From: an uncultured Clostridia bacterium
GTDB lineage: Bacteria > Bacillota > Clostridia > Christensenellales > Borkfalkiaceae
Length of the DNA: 38,344 nt
Direction of reading: 5' to 3'
Assembly (NCBI GenBank): GCA_930990665.1
Contig: CAKNQN010000015.1
Location: forward strand, 1 to 38,344
Shown here piece by piece: positions 28,718-37,662 of this stretch. A program made the translations under genes and the position numbers. The notes below the pieces were generated by a model. It was not told the origin of the DNA. It made no database searches and was given only the letters and a program-made list of their open reading frames with translations. The first letter of the stretch is position 1. Every line of letters begins with the position of its first letter.

Positions 28718-30364
28718 TTACCACTTGCCGATCATTCCGACAATGTCAGTCGACTCGGCTTCTTTGTTCACTCCCAGGCGGCGGCAGTCTGCCGCAAACG
28801 CGGAGCGCATTTCCGTGCGCTCTTTCTGCCCGAGCGAAAGGTTGTAAAAACGCAGCTTCATGTACCGCGGCATCAGGCTTTCCAGCGTGATGTGGTCCAG
28901 GAACAGCTCGTGTTTTTCGGGATCGCTCTGTTGCAGCGGCGCAATCTCCTCTTTCGCCTCTTCGCAATAGCCGATCCAGCGGTCCACCAGCCCGATGGGC
29001 CAATACGTAGCCGAATCGAGCAGATCCCCGGTCTTGGATCCGACCCCTTCACGCGAAGTCAGCTCCCCGAGATAAGCTCGCATTTCATTGAACATTTTGC
29101 GCATCGCACCGTCGCTGCTGCCGTAATAGTTTTCAAAAAATCCGTCTACGAGCGTGTTGTAACTCTGGTTCACGTCCCACGCCCACTGCGCATTCAGAAA
29201 CAGTTTCAGGTTCTGGAATCCCGTCACATTCGTACTGTCCCATGCGGCGTTGTCAAAGATCCATACCGCGCCCGCTTCAAGGTAACGCGCATACTGCTTC
29301 TGGCAGGATGCAAACGTATCGTACGGCATGAAGTAATTGCCGAAATGCGCCGAATAGTTCCACACCGAAATGGATGAGCAGCATGCTTCCCACGCTTCCA
29401 GCCGGTCCTCACCGATCACATTCTGTTCGTCGCTGTAATCGTAGTTGAAATTCACAACAGTGATGGGCGCAAAGATCATGCATACGTTGTCGCGCGTGAC
29501 GACCTCTTCATCGATCGGCTCCCACTCCCCTTGCGCATTCTTGACTGCGGGCGGGGTGACCGTCGGATTGTAAGCGAACATGGCAATGACCACGTCTTTA
29601 CCGCCGCGCTCGGCATCCAGCCACTTCTCCACCTTTTCCGCTACGTCGTTGATGAAGATGATGTTCGCCGCGGCCGCCGTGCCGTACTTTTCTTCCACCG
29701 CCTGGCAACTTTCGCAGTTGCAGAGCATGGACGTATCTTCGTTCGTGATCGAAATAATGCTCTTGTTCGGTTCGGCGTCGATCGCCACCTTTACCTTTTC
29801 GGTCATCTCGTTGACCAGCTGTTCATAGCGTTCGGGATTTCTGTGCGCCGTGTAACAGAGCTGACGGTACGGCGTGGTGTTGGTCGCGTACCATTCGGGA
29901 TATTTCGCCTCGTATTCTTCGGGCGGAAGATAGTCCATCGTGTTGTGTACGTATTCCGCCGTCGCGGTCATGTAAATCTCGTCCACCGTTTCAGTGCGCA
30001 TCTTGTGCGCAGCGTCCTTATCGCTGTACGTCGAGCCGTAGTTGGCACCCGTATAGTCGAAATCGGGGTTGTCATAGATATCAAATTGCGGCAGGTTCTT
30101 ATCCTTTACGCCGCTTTCAATGTAGTAAGTATCCACACCATAGCGCACGTACCCGAACAGCTGGCGTAAAAGTTCATATACGCCGAACTGCGTGCCCAGG
30201 TCCTGCCCGCCGAACAGGATGACCGAACGCCCCTGCGTGCGGATCACATACCCGTTCGCTTTCAGTCCCTCGGGCGCGGTGACGCCGCTCGCCTGCTGGT
30301 AACTGTTTGTGCCAAGGGATATGTACTGCGCCGTTTCCGACCAGCTTGCCTCGCCGTCCGTCAC
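28718..30364 (-). CDS. DUF4838 (alpha-glucuronidase-like) protein, 5'-truncated
   Basis: A 548-residue protein of the DUF4838 family, secreted or surface proteins of polysaccharide utilisation regions, with a TIM-barrel core resembling alpha-glucuronidase. The motif NGYVIRTQGRSVILFGGQDLGTQFGVYELL near residue 40 and the cysteine motif CNCESC near 215 are characteristic. The called start is GTG 30364, but the frame stays coding upstream: the codons before it read FFKEATGVTLRTV, a typical family stretch, until about 30408, where sequence from a serine recombinase begins. Signal peptide, N-terminus and promoter are therefore lost, and the gene is probably not expressed normally. Confidence 0.8.
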   Translation of the reverse strand: MTDGEASWSETAQYISLGTNSYQQASGVTAPEGLKANGYVIRTQGRSVILFGGQDLGTQFGVYELLRQLFGYVRYGVDTYYIESGVKDKNLPQFDIYDNPDFDYTGANYGSTYSDKDAAHKMRTETVDEIYMTATAEYVHNTMDYLPPEEYEAKYPEWYATNTTPYRQLCYTAHRNPERYEQLVNEMTEKVKVAIDAEPNKSIISITNEDTSMLCNCESCQAVEEKYGTAAAANIIFINDVAEKVEKWLDAERGGKDVVIAMFAYNPTVTPPAVKNAQGEWEPIDEEVVTRDNVCMIFAPITVVNFNYDYSDEQNVIGEDRLEAWEACCSSISVWNYSAHFGNYFMPYDTFASCQKQYARYLEAGAVWIFDNAAWDSTNVTGFQNLKLFLNAQWAWDVNQSYNTLVDGFFENYYGSSDGAMRKMFNEMRAYLGELTSREGVGSKTGDLLDSATYWPIGLVDRWIGYCEEAKEEIAPLQQSDPEKHELFLDHITLESLMPRYMKLRFYNLSLGQKERTEMRSAFAADCRRLGVNKEAESTDIVGMIGKW

Positions 30365-30407
30365 GGTGCGCAGCGTGACGCCCGTCGCTTCCTTAAAGAA
30401 GGTAATA

Positions 30408-31450
<1,043 letters not shown>

Positions 31451-31462
31451 AAATAAAGAACG

Positions 31463-31492
31463 GAGAGGGAAGGTACGCCTTCCCTCTCTTTG
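31463..31492 (+). terminator. Intrinsic terminator after the second collagen-like gene
   Basis: An 11-bp stem (31463-31473 with 31478-31488) with a TACG loop is followed by a short T-rich stretch. It lies 12 bases after the stop codon. Confidence 0.8.
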
Positions 31493-31493
31493 C

Positions 31494-31522
31494 TTGACTT
31501 TCTTTCTGAAAAGTACTATGAT
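31494..31522 (+). promoter_or_regulatory. Promoter of the PHP phosphatase gene
   Basis: TTGACT (31494-31499) and TATGAT (31517-31522) are 17 bp apart. GGGAG precedes ATG 31549. Confidence 0.85.
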
Positions 31523-31548
31523 AGGGACGGAAAAACGGGAGACAACTT

Positions 31549-32370
31549 ATGATCGCTGATATACACACGCATACTACCTTCTCGCCCGACGGAAGAAGCA
31601 CGACCGAACAGATGATCGCGCGAGCAGAAGAACTCAATTTAGATTACTACGGGATCTCTGAACACTTCAATTACGATTACGACCGTCTGGAACTGAAAAT
31701 CGACGGAGAAGCCGTTCCGCCTATCGACGAAAAAGCATACTTTACACACACGCGCAGACTGCAAAAGGCACTGAAAGGTAAACTCAACCTGCTTGTCGGT
31801 GCGGAATACGGCTTTGACCACGACAGCCGCTCGCAGGAAAGATATCAGCGCACGACAGAAACTTACAAGCCGGATTTTATCATCAACAGCGTTCACACCT
31901 GCCTCGGCATGGACTGTTATTTCCCTCACTATTGCACGGGAAAAAGCAAAGAGTTCGCCTACAACGCCTATCTGTACCGCGTTCTGGAAAGTCTGGAAGC
32001 TCCCTATCCTTACGATATCGTGGCGCACATCGGCTACTGTTCCCGCAATGCGACCTATCCCGACCCGAAACTGCGCTATGAAGATTTTTCCGACGTCTTG
32101 GACTGCATCCTGAAAGGCATCATACGGCGGGGAAAGATCCTCGAGATCAATACCAGCAGCAAGACGGCGGGCAGCCCTTTCCTTCCGGACACCGACATAC
32201 TCTGCCGCTATTTCGAGCTGGGCGGAAGAAAGATCTCTTTCGCATCCGACGCGCACGATACCATGCGCATCGCCGAAAAATACGATCTCGTGACGGGCGC
32301 CGTCCGAAAAATCGGCTTTACACACCTGACCATCCCCTGCCGCGGAAATCATATCCCTTTTTCTCTATGA
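31549..32370 (+). CDS. PHP-domain phosphoesterase, histidinol-phosphatase-like
   Basis: A 273-residue metal-dependent phosphatase of the HisK/HisJ branch, which dephosphorylates histidinol phosphate in histidine synthesis; other phosphoesters are possible. The PHP metal ligands are visible: HTH at residues 6-8 in DIHTHTTFSPDG, EH at 38-39 in GISEHFNYD, Glu in GAEYG, His in NSVHTC, His in VAHIGYC, and the final SDAH near 225. No histidine operon genes are nearby, so its role as the pathway enzyme is uncertain. It is monocistronic, with its own promoter and a shared bidirectional terminator. Confidence 0.9.
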   Translation: MIADIHTHTTFSPDGRSTTEQMIARAEELNLDYYGISEHFNYDYDRLELKIDGEAVPPIDEKAYFTHTRRLQKALKGKLNLLVGAEYGFDHDSRSQERYQRTTETYKPDFIINSVHTCLGMDCYFPHYCTGKSKEFAYNAYLYRVLESLEAPYPYDIVAHIGYCSRNATYPDPKLRYEDFSDVLDCILKGIIRRGKILEINTSSKTAGSPFLPDTDILCRYFELGGRKISFASDAHDTMRIAEKYDLVTGAVRKIGFTHLTIPCRGNHIPFSL

Positions 32371-32400
32371 AATTTTATATCTTCCGATCATCCATTGCAT

Positions 32401-32437
32401 ACGCAAAAAGGGCGCCCATCTGGCGCCCTTTTTGCGT
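32401..32437. terminator. Bidirectional intrinsic terminator
   Basis: A perfect 16-bp stem (32401-32416 with 32422-32437) includes A5 on one arm and T5 on the other. It ends both the PHP gene and the converging rsmI-region operon. Confidence 0.93.
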
Positions 32438-32442
32438 ACCTT

Positions 32443-32844
32443 TTATTCTTTTTTCCCTTCCGAGTCTTCCTTTTCGTCGGATTTCCCCTCTGCCGTCCCA
32501 GATGACGCCGGCTCGCTCTTGCCTCTTGCAGTGACGAGCGTTATGACGATGGCGGCTGCATAGACGGCGATCTCCGCGATCAGAATGATAAAATTCAACC
32601 AACGCAGAAATGTGGAGAAATCAGCAGAGTACGATAAACTGTTGATGCTGCTGAGGATACTGACAAAGGCGTTGATGGCCAAAAATATCAGCGTCACGAT
32701 AAAACAATACTTCGCCGATCGCTTGGTCTCTTCATCTCCTTTTATGATCGCATAGCCGCCCGCAATCGCGAAGGCGATCATGCTCACATAGCCACATGCC
32801 CATATGAGCACCTTCTTCCAACTCTTTGACCAGACTTCTTTCAT
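32443..32844 (-). CDS. Small membrane protein with acidic tail
   Basis: A 133-residue protein not assigned to a family. ATG 32844 is chosen for the AGGAGGGAAAG site directly before it. Three hydrophobic segments lie near residues 12-34, 46-66 and 80-105, followed by a charged C-terminal tail rich in Lys, Glu, Ser and Gly (SEPASSGTAEGKSDEKEDSE). It follows rsmI by 78 bases and may be co-transcribed, but no functional link is evident. Confidence 0.75.
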   Translation of the reverse strand: MKEVWSKSWKKVLIWACGYVSMIAFAIAGGYAIIKGDEETKRSAKYCFIVTLIFLAINAFVSILSSINSLSYSADFSTFLRWLNFIILIAEIAVYAAAIVITLVTARGKSEPASSGTAEGKSDEKEDSEGKKE

Positions 32845-32922
32845 CTTTCCCTCCTCTGACCTTGTTCTGCTTTCATTATATACGGTGATCGGCTTTTCTG
32901 TCAATATTTTTCCGAAAAAACC

Positions 32923-33729
32923 TCATTCTTTTTCGATCGTAAACTTATAAAGCTCGCTTTTGGGGACGCCGCGATCTTTTGCCGCCGCTTTGAGCGCCTC
33001 CTTTTTATCCATTCCCTGCCCGATATAATGAGCGATGTGCTCCGCTTCGGACAGAAGATTGAGAGGGTTCTCCCGCTTTTCCGCACCCTGCACGAGCAGC
33101 ACGTATTCCCCGCGTTTTTCCCCGCTAAGCCCCTCGGAAAGGCGGAAATACTCCACGCTTTCGTGCATCTTGGTGATCTCCCGCACGGCACAGGCATCCC
33201 GATCGCCAAATGCCTCGTGCAGAAGTGTTACGTCGGCATCCACATCCTGCGGCGCAGAATAAAAGAGCAACGTGCCGCGGAAAGATGCGTATTCTTTCAG
33301 AAATTCGAGCTTTTCGCCCCTCTTTCCGCGCAGGAATCCGAGAAAGGCAAACTTATCCGCCGGGAATCCCGAAAGGACCAGCGCCGCCACAAACGCACAC
33401 GCACCCGGCACGAGCGTGTATGCGATCCCGTGCTCGCGAAGCACGTTGACCAGAAGATTCCCCGGATCGGAAATGACGGGCGTCCCCGCATCGGTGACGA
33501 CGGCCACACTCTTGCCTTCCTTTGCAAGCTCCGCAAGCTTTTCGGCCGCAGAAAGCTCGTTGAATTTGTGACAGGACAGAAGCGGCTTTCTGATCTCATA
33601 ATAATTGAGCAGCTTCAATGTGTGGCGGGTGTCTTCACAGAAGATCACATCCGCCTCCCGCAGCGCTTCCAGCGCCCGCAGGGATATATCTCCGAGATTG
33701 CCGATCGGCGTAGCTACAAATGTTACCAT
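32923..33729 (-). CDS. rsmI: 16S rRNA 2'-O-ribose C1402 methyltransferase
   Basis: Methylates the 2'-hydroxyl of C1402 in the decoding centre of 16S rRNA using S-adenosylmethionine. The 268-residue product of the tetrapyrrole-methylase fold shows TPIGNLGDISLRALEAL at the start, CEDTRHTLKLL, VVTDAGTPVISDPG and VPGACAFVAALVLSGFP, which together identify RsmI. The C-terminal extension (AAAKDRGVPKSELYKF) is also typical. AAGGAAAG precedes ATG 33729. It lies downstream of the trmN6-like methyltransferase, a common pairing in Clostridia. Confidence 0.97.
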   Translation of the reverse strand: MVTFVATPIGNLGDISLRALEALREADVIFCEDTRHTLKLLNYYEIRKPLLSCHKFNELSAAEKLAELAKEGKSVAVVTDAGTPVISDPGNLLVNVLREHGIAYTLVPGACAFVAALVLSGFPADKFAFLGFLRGKRGEKLEFLKEYASFRGTLLFYSAPQDVDADVTLLHEAFGDRDACAVREITKMHESVEYFRLSEGLSGEKRGEYVLLVQGAEKRENPLNLLSEAEHIAHYIGQGMDKKEALKAAAKDRGVPKSELYKFTIEKE

Positions 33730-33810
33730 ATATCTTTCCTTTGCCCTGACAAGGCAGGCTCCTTTCTTCCGTCTTTTGGATTTTCAGCGCCCTACGGGCA
33801 GCTTGACCCT

Positions 33811-33900
33811 TCAAATGCACTTTTTACAGCTCAAAGACGATAGTTCGTTCTCTTTTCGGATGCTCTCACAAATGCGATCCTGCGCCCTTCCCGTCGGCAT
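33811..33900 (-). CDS. Candidate 29-residue ORF coupled to the upstream methyltransferase
   Basis: The stop of the methyltransferase and an ATG share one base (TGATG at 33898-33902). The frame runs 29 codons (begins MPTGRAQDRICES, ends SCKKCI). The overlap permits translation by re-initiation. No family is recognised, and chance is possible. The rest of the 33.73-33.81 kb gap holds only the rsmI ribosome binding site. Confidence 0.3.
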   Translation of the reverse strand: MPTGRAQDRICESIRKENELSSLSCKKCI

Positions 33901-34580
33901 CAGTTCTTTACGTTGACGATATCCGGCAAGATCTCCGTGCCCGGCTTTGCGCCTTTGACCCCTTCCGCAAGAAGGAGATACGGTCTTGCGCCCGTGCGCC
34001 CGCGCACGAGCTGCACCCGCTTGGGTTCAAGGTTAAATTCCTTCAAGGTATACAAAACTTCTGCGAGGCGGTCGGCACGGTTGCAAAGGGCAAGGCGTCC
34101 GCCGAATCTGAGCTTGCGCGCCGCCGTCTGCACGACCTCGCGAAGAGTGATGGTGAGCTCCTTGCGGCAGACGGCCTTTTTGGGATCTTCCTTTTCAAAG
34201 CCGCCCCGCTCGTAGGGAGGATTGCACAAAACAAGCGAAAATTTTTCGTCGTATTCCCTGCCGATATCCTGGACTTTGCAGCATTCCACCCTGAAATTTT
34301 TCAGGTCGTTGAGACGGATGCTCCGCTCGCTCATCGCCGCAAGCTCCGGCTGCATCTCAAAGAGCACGACGCTGTCGATCTGCGGATGCAGAGCGTAAAA
34401 ATGCAGGCCCACAATGCCGCTGCCGGAACAGAAATCTGCCACTACGTCATGCGATTTTGCGCGCGCAAAGCGCGAAAGCAGAACTGCATCGCTGGTAAAG
34501 CGGTAAAGGGAAGAATCCTGTATGATCTTCAGCCCGCCTTCGAGCAGCTCGTCTACGCTTTCATTCTCAAACAAATCCAT
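33900..34580 (-). CDS. TrmN6/YfiC-like N6-adenine methyltransferase
   Basis: A SAM-dependent methyltransferase resembling the enzyme that methylates A37 of tRNA-Val at N6. The 226-residue Rossmann-fold product has the opening LLEGGLKIIQDSSLYRFTSDAVLLSRFA, the SAM loop DFCSGSGIVGLH, and the catalytic NPPY at about residue 120 (LVLCNPPYERGG). The YabB/YfiC family in Firmicutes is usually found just before rsmI, as here. RNA target is inferred. Ribosome binding site AAGGGT is very close to ATG 34580, so the start is moderately certain. Confidence 0.9.
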   Translation of the reverse strand: MDLFENESVDELLEGGLKIIQDSSLYRFTSDAVLLSRFARAKSHDVVADFCSGSGIVGLHFYALHPQIDSVVLFEMQPELAAMSERSIRLNDLKNFRVECCKVQDIGREYDEKFSLVLCNPPYERGGFEKEDPKKAVCRKELTITLREVVQTAARKLRFGGRLALCNRADRLAEVLYTLKEFNLEPKRVQLVRGRTGARPYLLLAEGVKGAKPGTEILPDIVNVKN

Positions 34581-34678
34581 ACCCTTATGGTATCACAAAA
34601 GCAAAGAAATTTCAACCGCTTTTGCCCGGTGTATTTTATTTTTGCCTGCCGTTGCCCCGAAGACCGATTTTCTCCGTA

Positions 34679-34707
34679 TTGACTTTTTTTGTCGTTTGTA
34701 GTATAAT
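34679..34707 (+). promoter_or_regulatory. Promoter of the nitroreductase gene
   Basis: TTGACT (34679-34684) and TATAAT (34702-34707) are 17 bp apart. AAGGAGAA follows before ATG 34741. Confidence 0.9.
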
Positions 34708-34740
34708 TTGAGTATCTGAAATTGCAAGGAGAAGAACAAC

Positions 34741-35238
34741 ATGGAACTTTCCGATGCGATCCGCGCGCGCAGAAGCGTACGGAAATTCAAAAAAGACATC
34801 CCCGTACCGCAGGAACACGTTCAGAAAATGCTGGAAGCGGCGATGATGGCCCCTTCTGCACTGAACACCCGCCCGTGGCAATTTTATGTGGTGACAGACG
34901 AACGGACAAAACAGGCCCTCCTGCGCGTTCACCCCTACTGCCGCCTGGAAACCGCACCCCTCGCGATCGTGGTGTGCGGGCGTCCGGACAAACAGCCCGG
35001 TCACGGCTATTGGCCGCAGGACTGCGGCGCCGCGATCGAGAACATCCTCTTGCAGGCTCTGGACCTCGGCTACGGAAGCTGCTGGTGCGGCTGCTACCCC
35101 ACCCAGCCGCGTGCCGACGGCGTGCAGAAAGTGCTCGGTACCTCCGCCGTGCCCGTGGCGATCGTGGCCATCGGCGTGCCGGACGAGACGCCCGCCGCCA
35201 AAGGATTTTTTGATCCTTCCGCCGTCACTTATCTTTGA
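34741..35238 (+). CDS. Nitroreductase family protein
   Basis: An FMN-dependent NAD(P)H oxidoreductase of the small (165-residue) nitroreductase type. The N-terminal FMN-phosphate motif RARRSVRKFKKDIPVP, the APSALNTRPWQFYVV stretch, the central QDCGAAIENILLQALDLGYGSCWCGCYP and the closing VAIVAIGVPDETP are conserved. Physiological substrate is unknown; relatives reduce quinones, nitro compounds or enones. It is a single gene with its own promoter and terminator, divergent from the methyltransferase operon. Confidence 0.94.
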   Translation: MELSDAIRARRSVRKFKKDIPVPQEHVQKMLEAAMMAPSALNTRPWQFYVVTDERTKQALLRVHPYCRLETAPLAIVVCGRPDKQPGHGYWPQDCGAAIENILLQALDLGYGSCWCGCYPTQPRADGVQKVLGTSAVPVAIVAIGVPDETPAAKGFFDPSAVTYL

Positions 35239-35258
35239 TCCTATATCTCCATACTTTG

Positions 35259-35297
35259 CAGTGCCCGCAGCCTCCGCTGCGGGCACTGTTTTTTTGC
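35259..35297 (+). terminator. Intrinsic terminator of the nitroreductase gene
   Basis: A perfect 12-bp stem (35259-35270 with 35277-35288) with a 6-nt loop is followed by a T-run of eight or more. Confidence 0.95.
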
Positions 35298-35408
35298 TTT
35301 ACAAGGCTCGTGCCTTATAATACGCGAGCCCTGTTTCCTGTCTTTACAGACCTTGCGGATTAGCGCGCGGGCTGTATTTTCTGTCTTTTACAAAATTCAA
35401 GATTTCTG

Positions 35409-36053
35409 TTACGGGCCTTGTTCATTTTCGATGAGGCGAAATACATTTTTATGATAATCGATCACCCCTGCCCGTTTCAGCTTGGCGAGCAAGGCGGAAA
35501 GGGCACTGCGGTCACAGCCGAGAAAGTCTGCCATGCCCTGCCTTCCGAAAGGCAGGGCGAATATCTCGCGCCCCGCCTCCCGCCGGACCGAACGCAGATA
35601 GGAGAGCACCTTTTCTGCCAAAGTGTGCCGCGAAAGATGATAGATCCGCTCCGTCAGATAGACATTCTTACGCGCAAACAGGCGCAGTGCATTGGCCGAA
35701 AGTCGCGCCTCTTTCCCCGCCAGAATTCCCTCCGCGCTCAACCACAACACATGAGAAGGACAGGCCGCATACACGCTCACCGTGAGAGGAAGCTCCGCAA
35801 ACGCAAACGCCTCGCCGAACATCTCCCCTTCGCCGATCCGCGCCACCGTCACAGGATCTCCGGCCGCATCCTCCTTGACGATATCCGCTCCGCCCGAAAG
35901 CAGAACGCCCAGCCTCCCGCTCTTTTCCCCCGCCGCGAAGATCTGCACACCCTTGGCATAGTCCGCTCCGCGCGCCCCCAAATTTTCAAGAGCTCCCTTT
36001 ATATCCTCCACACCCGCAAACAGGGGAAGTTGTGCGATCACCCTTTCATACAT
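35409..36053 (-). CDS. Crp/Fnr family transcription regulator
   Basis: A 214-residue DNA-binding regulator. ATG 36053 is preferred over an upstream start because GAGAAAG precedes it and the family's helix begins there (MYERVIAQLPLFAGV). The effector-binding beta-roll covers about 20-120 (IFAAGEKSGRLGVLLSGGADIV, GEMFGEAFAFAELPL), followed by the long dimer helix and a winged helix-turn-helix with GRQGMADFLGCDRSALSALLAKLKRAGVI. No FNR-type cysteine cluster is visible. It is divergent from the ferredoxin-like gene, with a 14-bp palindrome between them that is probably its operator. Confidence 0.92.
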   Translation of the reverse strand: MYERVIAQLPLFAGVEDIKGALENLGARGADYAKGVQIFAAGEKSGRLGVLLSGGADIVKEDAAGDPVTVARIGEGEMFGEAFAFAELPLTVSVYAACPSHVLWLSAEGILAGKEARLSANALRLFARKNVYLTERIYHLSRHTLAEKVLSYLRSVRREAGREIFALPFGRQGMADFLGCDRSALSALLAKLKRAGVIDYHKNVFRLIENEQGP

Positions 36054-36074
36054 GTCTTTCTCTCCGCAATCGTT

Positions 36075-36103
36075 ATTTTGCACACTTTTGTTGTAATTAC
36101 AAC
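36075..36103 (-). promoter_or_regulatory. Probable promoter of the Crp/Fnr gene
   Basis: Minus strand GTTGTA (36098-36103) and CAAAAT (36075-36080) are 17 bp apart. The -35 lies inside the palindromic operator, which suggests autorepression. Confidence 0.45.
36090..36103. promoter_or_regulatory. Palindromic Crp/Fnr operator
   Basis: GTTGTAATTACAAC is a perfect 14-bp palindrome in the divergent spacer, of the size expected for a Crp/Fnr dimer. Its centre (36096.5) falls 41.5 bases before the predicted start of the ferredoxin-like transcript. Confidence 0.8.
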
Positions 36104-36125
36104 GGATTGTTTTCTTCTATTTTAC

Positions 36126-36131
36126 TATAAT
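36126..36131 (+). promoter_or_regulatory. -10 element of the ferredoxin-like gene
   Basis: Perfect TATAAT with no acceptable -35 (CGGATT at the 17-bp position). This is the pattern of an activator-dependent promoter. Confidence 0.75.
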
Positions 36132-36163
36132 GGAGACACAAAAGCAACTGAAGGAGAAAAAAG

Positions 36164-36898
36164 ATGAAAAGAAAGATCATTCTGATAGACGAAAGCAAAT
36201 GCAACGGCTGCGGCGCCTGTGCGGCGGCCTGTCATGAAGGCGCCATCGGCATGGTGAACGGGAAAGCCAGACTTCTGCGCGAAGATTACTGCGACGGACT
36301 GGGCGACTGCCTGCCCGCCTGCCCGACGGGCGCCATCACCTTCGAGGAGCGCGAAGCGCCCGCCTACAACGAAGAAGCCGTGCGCGCGGCAAAACTCGCC
36401 GCGAAAAAAGTTCAGGAAGGCGTGGGCAACGCAGAAAGCGCAGAGAAGCCGCTCCCGTGCGGATGCCCGGGCTCACAGGCGCGCCGCATCGCGCACAAAA
36501 AAGAGGTGAAATCTGACGACGAAGAATCAGCTAGCGAGCTTTCGCAATGGCCTGTACAGATCAAGCTCGTGCCCGTGCGCGCCCCCTACTTCGACGGGGC
36601 GCACCTGCTCATCGCGGCAGACTGCACGGCTTACGCCTGCGGCGATTTCCATCGCCGTTTCCTCCGTGGCCGCATCGCACTCGTCGGCTGCCCCAAACTG
36701 GACGGCGTCGACTACGCCGAAAAGCTGACAGAGATCATCCGCGAAAACGACATCCGCAGCATGACCGTCGTGCGGATGGAGGTCCCTTGCTGCGGCGGCA
36801 TCGAAATGGCCGCAAAAAGAGCGCTTCAAGCGAGCGGAAAGTTCATTCCCTGGCAGATCGTCACCCTCTCGACCGATGGACGTATCCTCGAAAACTGA
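36164..36898 (+). CDS. 4Fe-4S ferredoxin-domain protein
   Basis: A 244-residue iron-sulfur protein. Cluster 1 ligands are Cys13, Cys16, Cys19 and Cys23 (CNGCGACAAAC). A second set is Cys43, Cys49 and Cys53 (CDGLGDCLPAC), followed by CPTG. Further cysteines occur in LPCGCPG near residue 99. The C-terminal half (from about 130) has YACGDFHRRFLRGRIALVGCPKLDGVDYAEKL and VPCCGG, a domain common in anaerobe ferredoxins found next to Crp/Fnr regulators. It likely carries electrons in a stress or redox response, but its partner is unknown. AAGGAGAA precedes ATG 36164. Confidence 0.9.
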   Translation: MKRKIILIDESKCNGCGACAAACHEGAIGMVNGKARLLREDYCDGLGDCLPACPTGAITFEEREAPAYNEEAVRAAKLAAKKVQEGVGNAESAEKPLPCGCPGSQARRIAHKKEVKSDDEESASELSQWPVQIKLVPVRAPYFDGAHLLIAADCTAYACGDFHRRFLRGRIALVGCPKLDGVDYAEKLTEIIRENDIRSMTVVRMEVPCCGGIEMAAKRALQASGKFIPWQIVTLSTDGRILEN

Positions 36899-36927
36899 AC
36901 GTATTCTGCTTTCATTTTTTCAGGCTG

Positions 36928-36966
36928 TGCGCAGATTTATACGAAATCCATGCGCAGATCTATACG
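36928..36966. repeat. 16-bp direct repeat, 23-bp period
   Basis: TGCGCAGATTTATACG at 36928-36943 and TGCGCAGATCTATACG at 36951-36966 differ at one base. They lie just after the ferredoxin-like gene's stop. Confidence 0.85.
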
Positions 36967-37000
36967 CTGAAATTCAGAACGGAAACAAGCCAAAAGAAAA

Positions 37001-37039
37001 GCGGCGGCGCCTTTGTAAGGCGCCGCCGCCCGATTTTTT
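37001..37039. terminator. Intrinsic terminator after the ferredoxin-like gene
   Basis: A perfect 13-bp GC-rich stem (37001-37013 with 37017-37029) with a TGT loop is followed by CCGATTTTTTA. An A-rich flank on the left could also serve the converging membrane gene. Confidence 0.9.
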
Positions 37040-37096
37040 ACAACAGATTGCTGAATTTTACCGCCCCGAGACACATGGGCCCGCTGCGGGGATTTT

Positions 37097-37594
37097 TCAT
37101 TCAAAATGATCTGACTGTACGCGGATCTTGCCCATAAAGATGGATTCCAGGTACTCGAACGTCCCTCTCTTGAGCAGACAGCGCTCACAGATAAAGGCAT
37201 TGGAGATGTCGTTATAGACGAGATAATAGCAATAGTTTGTCTTGATCACCCGCTTGATCTGGTCCAGGCGCTTCTTCTTTTCGACCGTCTTGCCCCCTTC
37301 GCAGTATTGCGTGCAGGTGACAAAGTCGCCCTCGATGTGTACGCGGAAGGTCCAGCGGGTTTTGTCCATCGTCTTTTTCATCGGGGAAAAATACAACGCC
37401 CCCGCCACAACGCCGATCACGATCGCGGCCACCAGAAAGGCGATAAACCCGCCATTGGCAAACAGGGCCACCAGCATGGCAATGACAAGCAACAGCGCCA
37501 GCGCCGCCAGCCATTTGGCAAAATAGCGCTTTTTCAGTTTATCCGTCCGACGCTTTGTATAATCGGTAATATCACCGTAAAATTCTACGACCAT
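37097..37594 (-). CDS. Hypothetical membrane protein (YcxB-like layout)
   Basis: A 165-residue protein with a basic N-terminus, two adjacent hydrophobic helices at about 28-46 and 48-69, and a soluble beta-rich domain with the stretch WTFRVHIEGDFVTCTQYCEGG, then LDQIKRVIKTNYCYYLVYNDISNAFICERC. This layout (two helices, then a small PH-like domain) resembles YcxB-type proteins, but similarity is too weak for a firm family. Role unknown. The neighbour downstream on the minus strand is a terminator, and upstream is the HU gene. Confidence 0.75.
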   Translation of the reverse strand: MVVEFYGDITDYTKRRTDKLKKRYFAKWLAALALLLVIAMLVALFANGGFIAFLVAAIVIGVVAGALYFSPMKKTMDKTRWTFRVHIEGDFVTCTQYCEGGKTVEKKKRLDQIKRVIKTNYCYYLVYNDISNAFICERCLLKRGTFEYLESIFMGKIRVQSDHFE

Positions 37595-37662
37595 AATTTT
37601 CTCACCTCCCTGCCAAACTGCGCAGGCGGGAGCGGCTTCCGCCGCTCCCGCCGCATTTCTCT

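Noticed and set aside
26852-29377. An 841-codon open frame on the plus strand
   Set aside because: It lies opposite the Ig-like lipoprotein and DUF4838 genes, is rich in Arg and His as expected of an antisense shadow in GC-rich DNA, has no ribosome binding site and resembles no protein family.
34587-34615. TTGAAA-17-TACCAT as promoter of the trmN6-like gene
   Set aside because: The spacing is right, but it would place the start site at the ATG itself, leaving no leader for the ribosome binding site.
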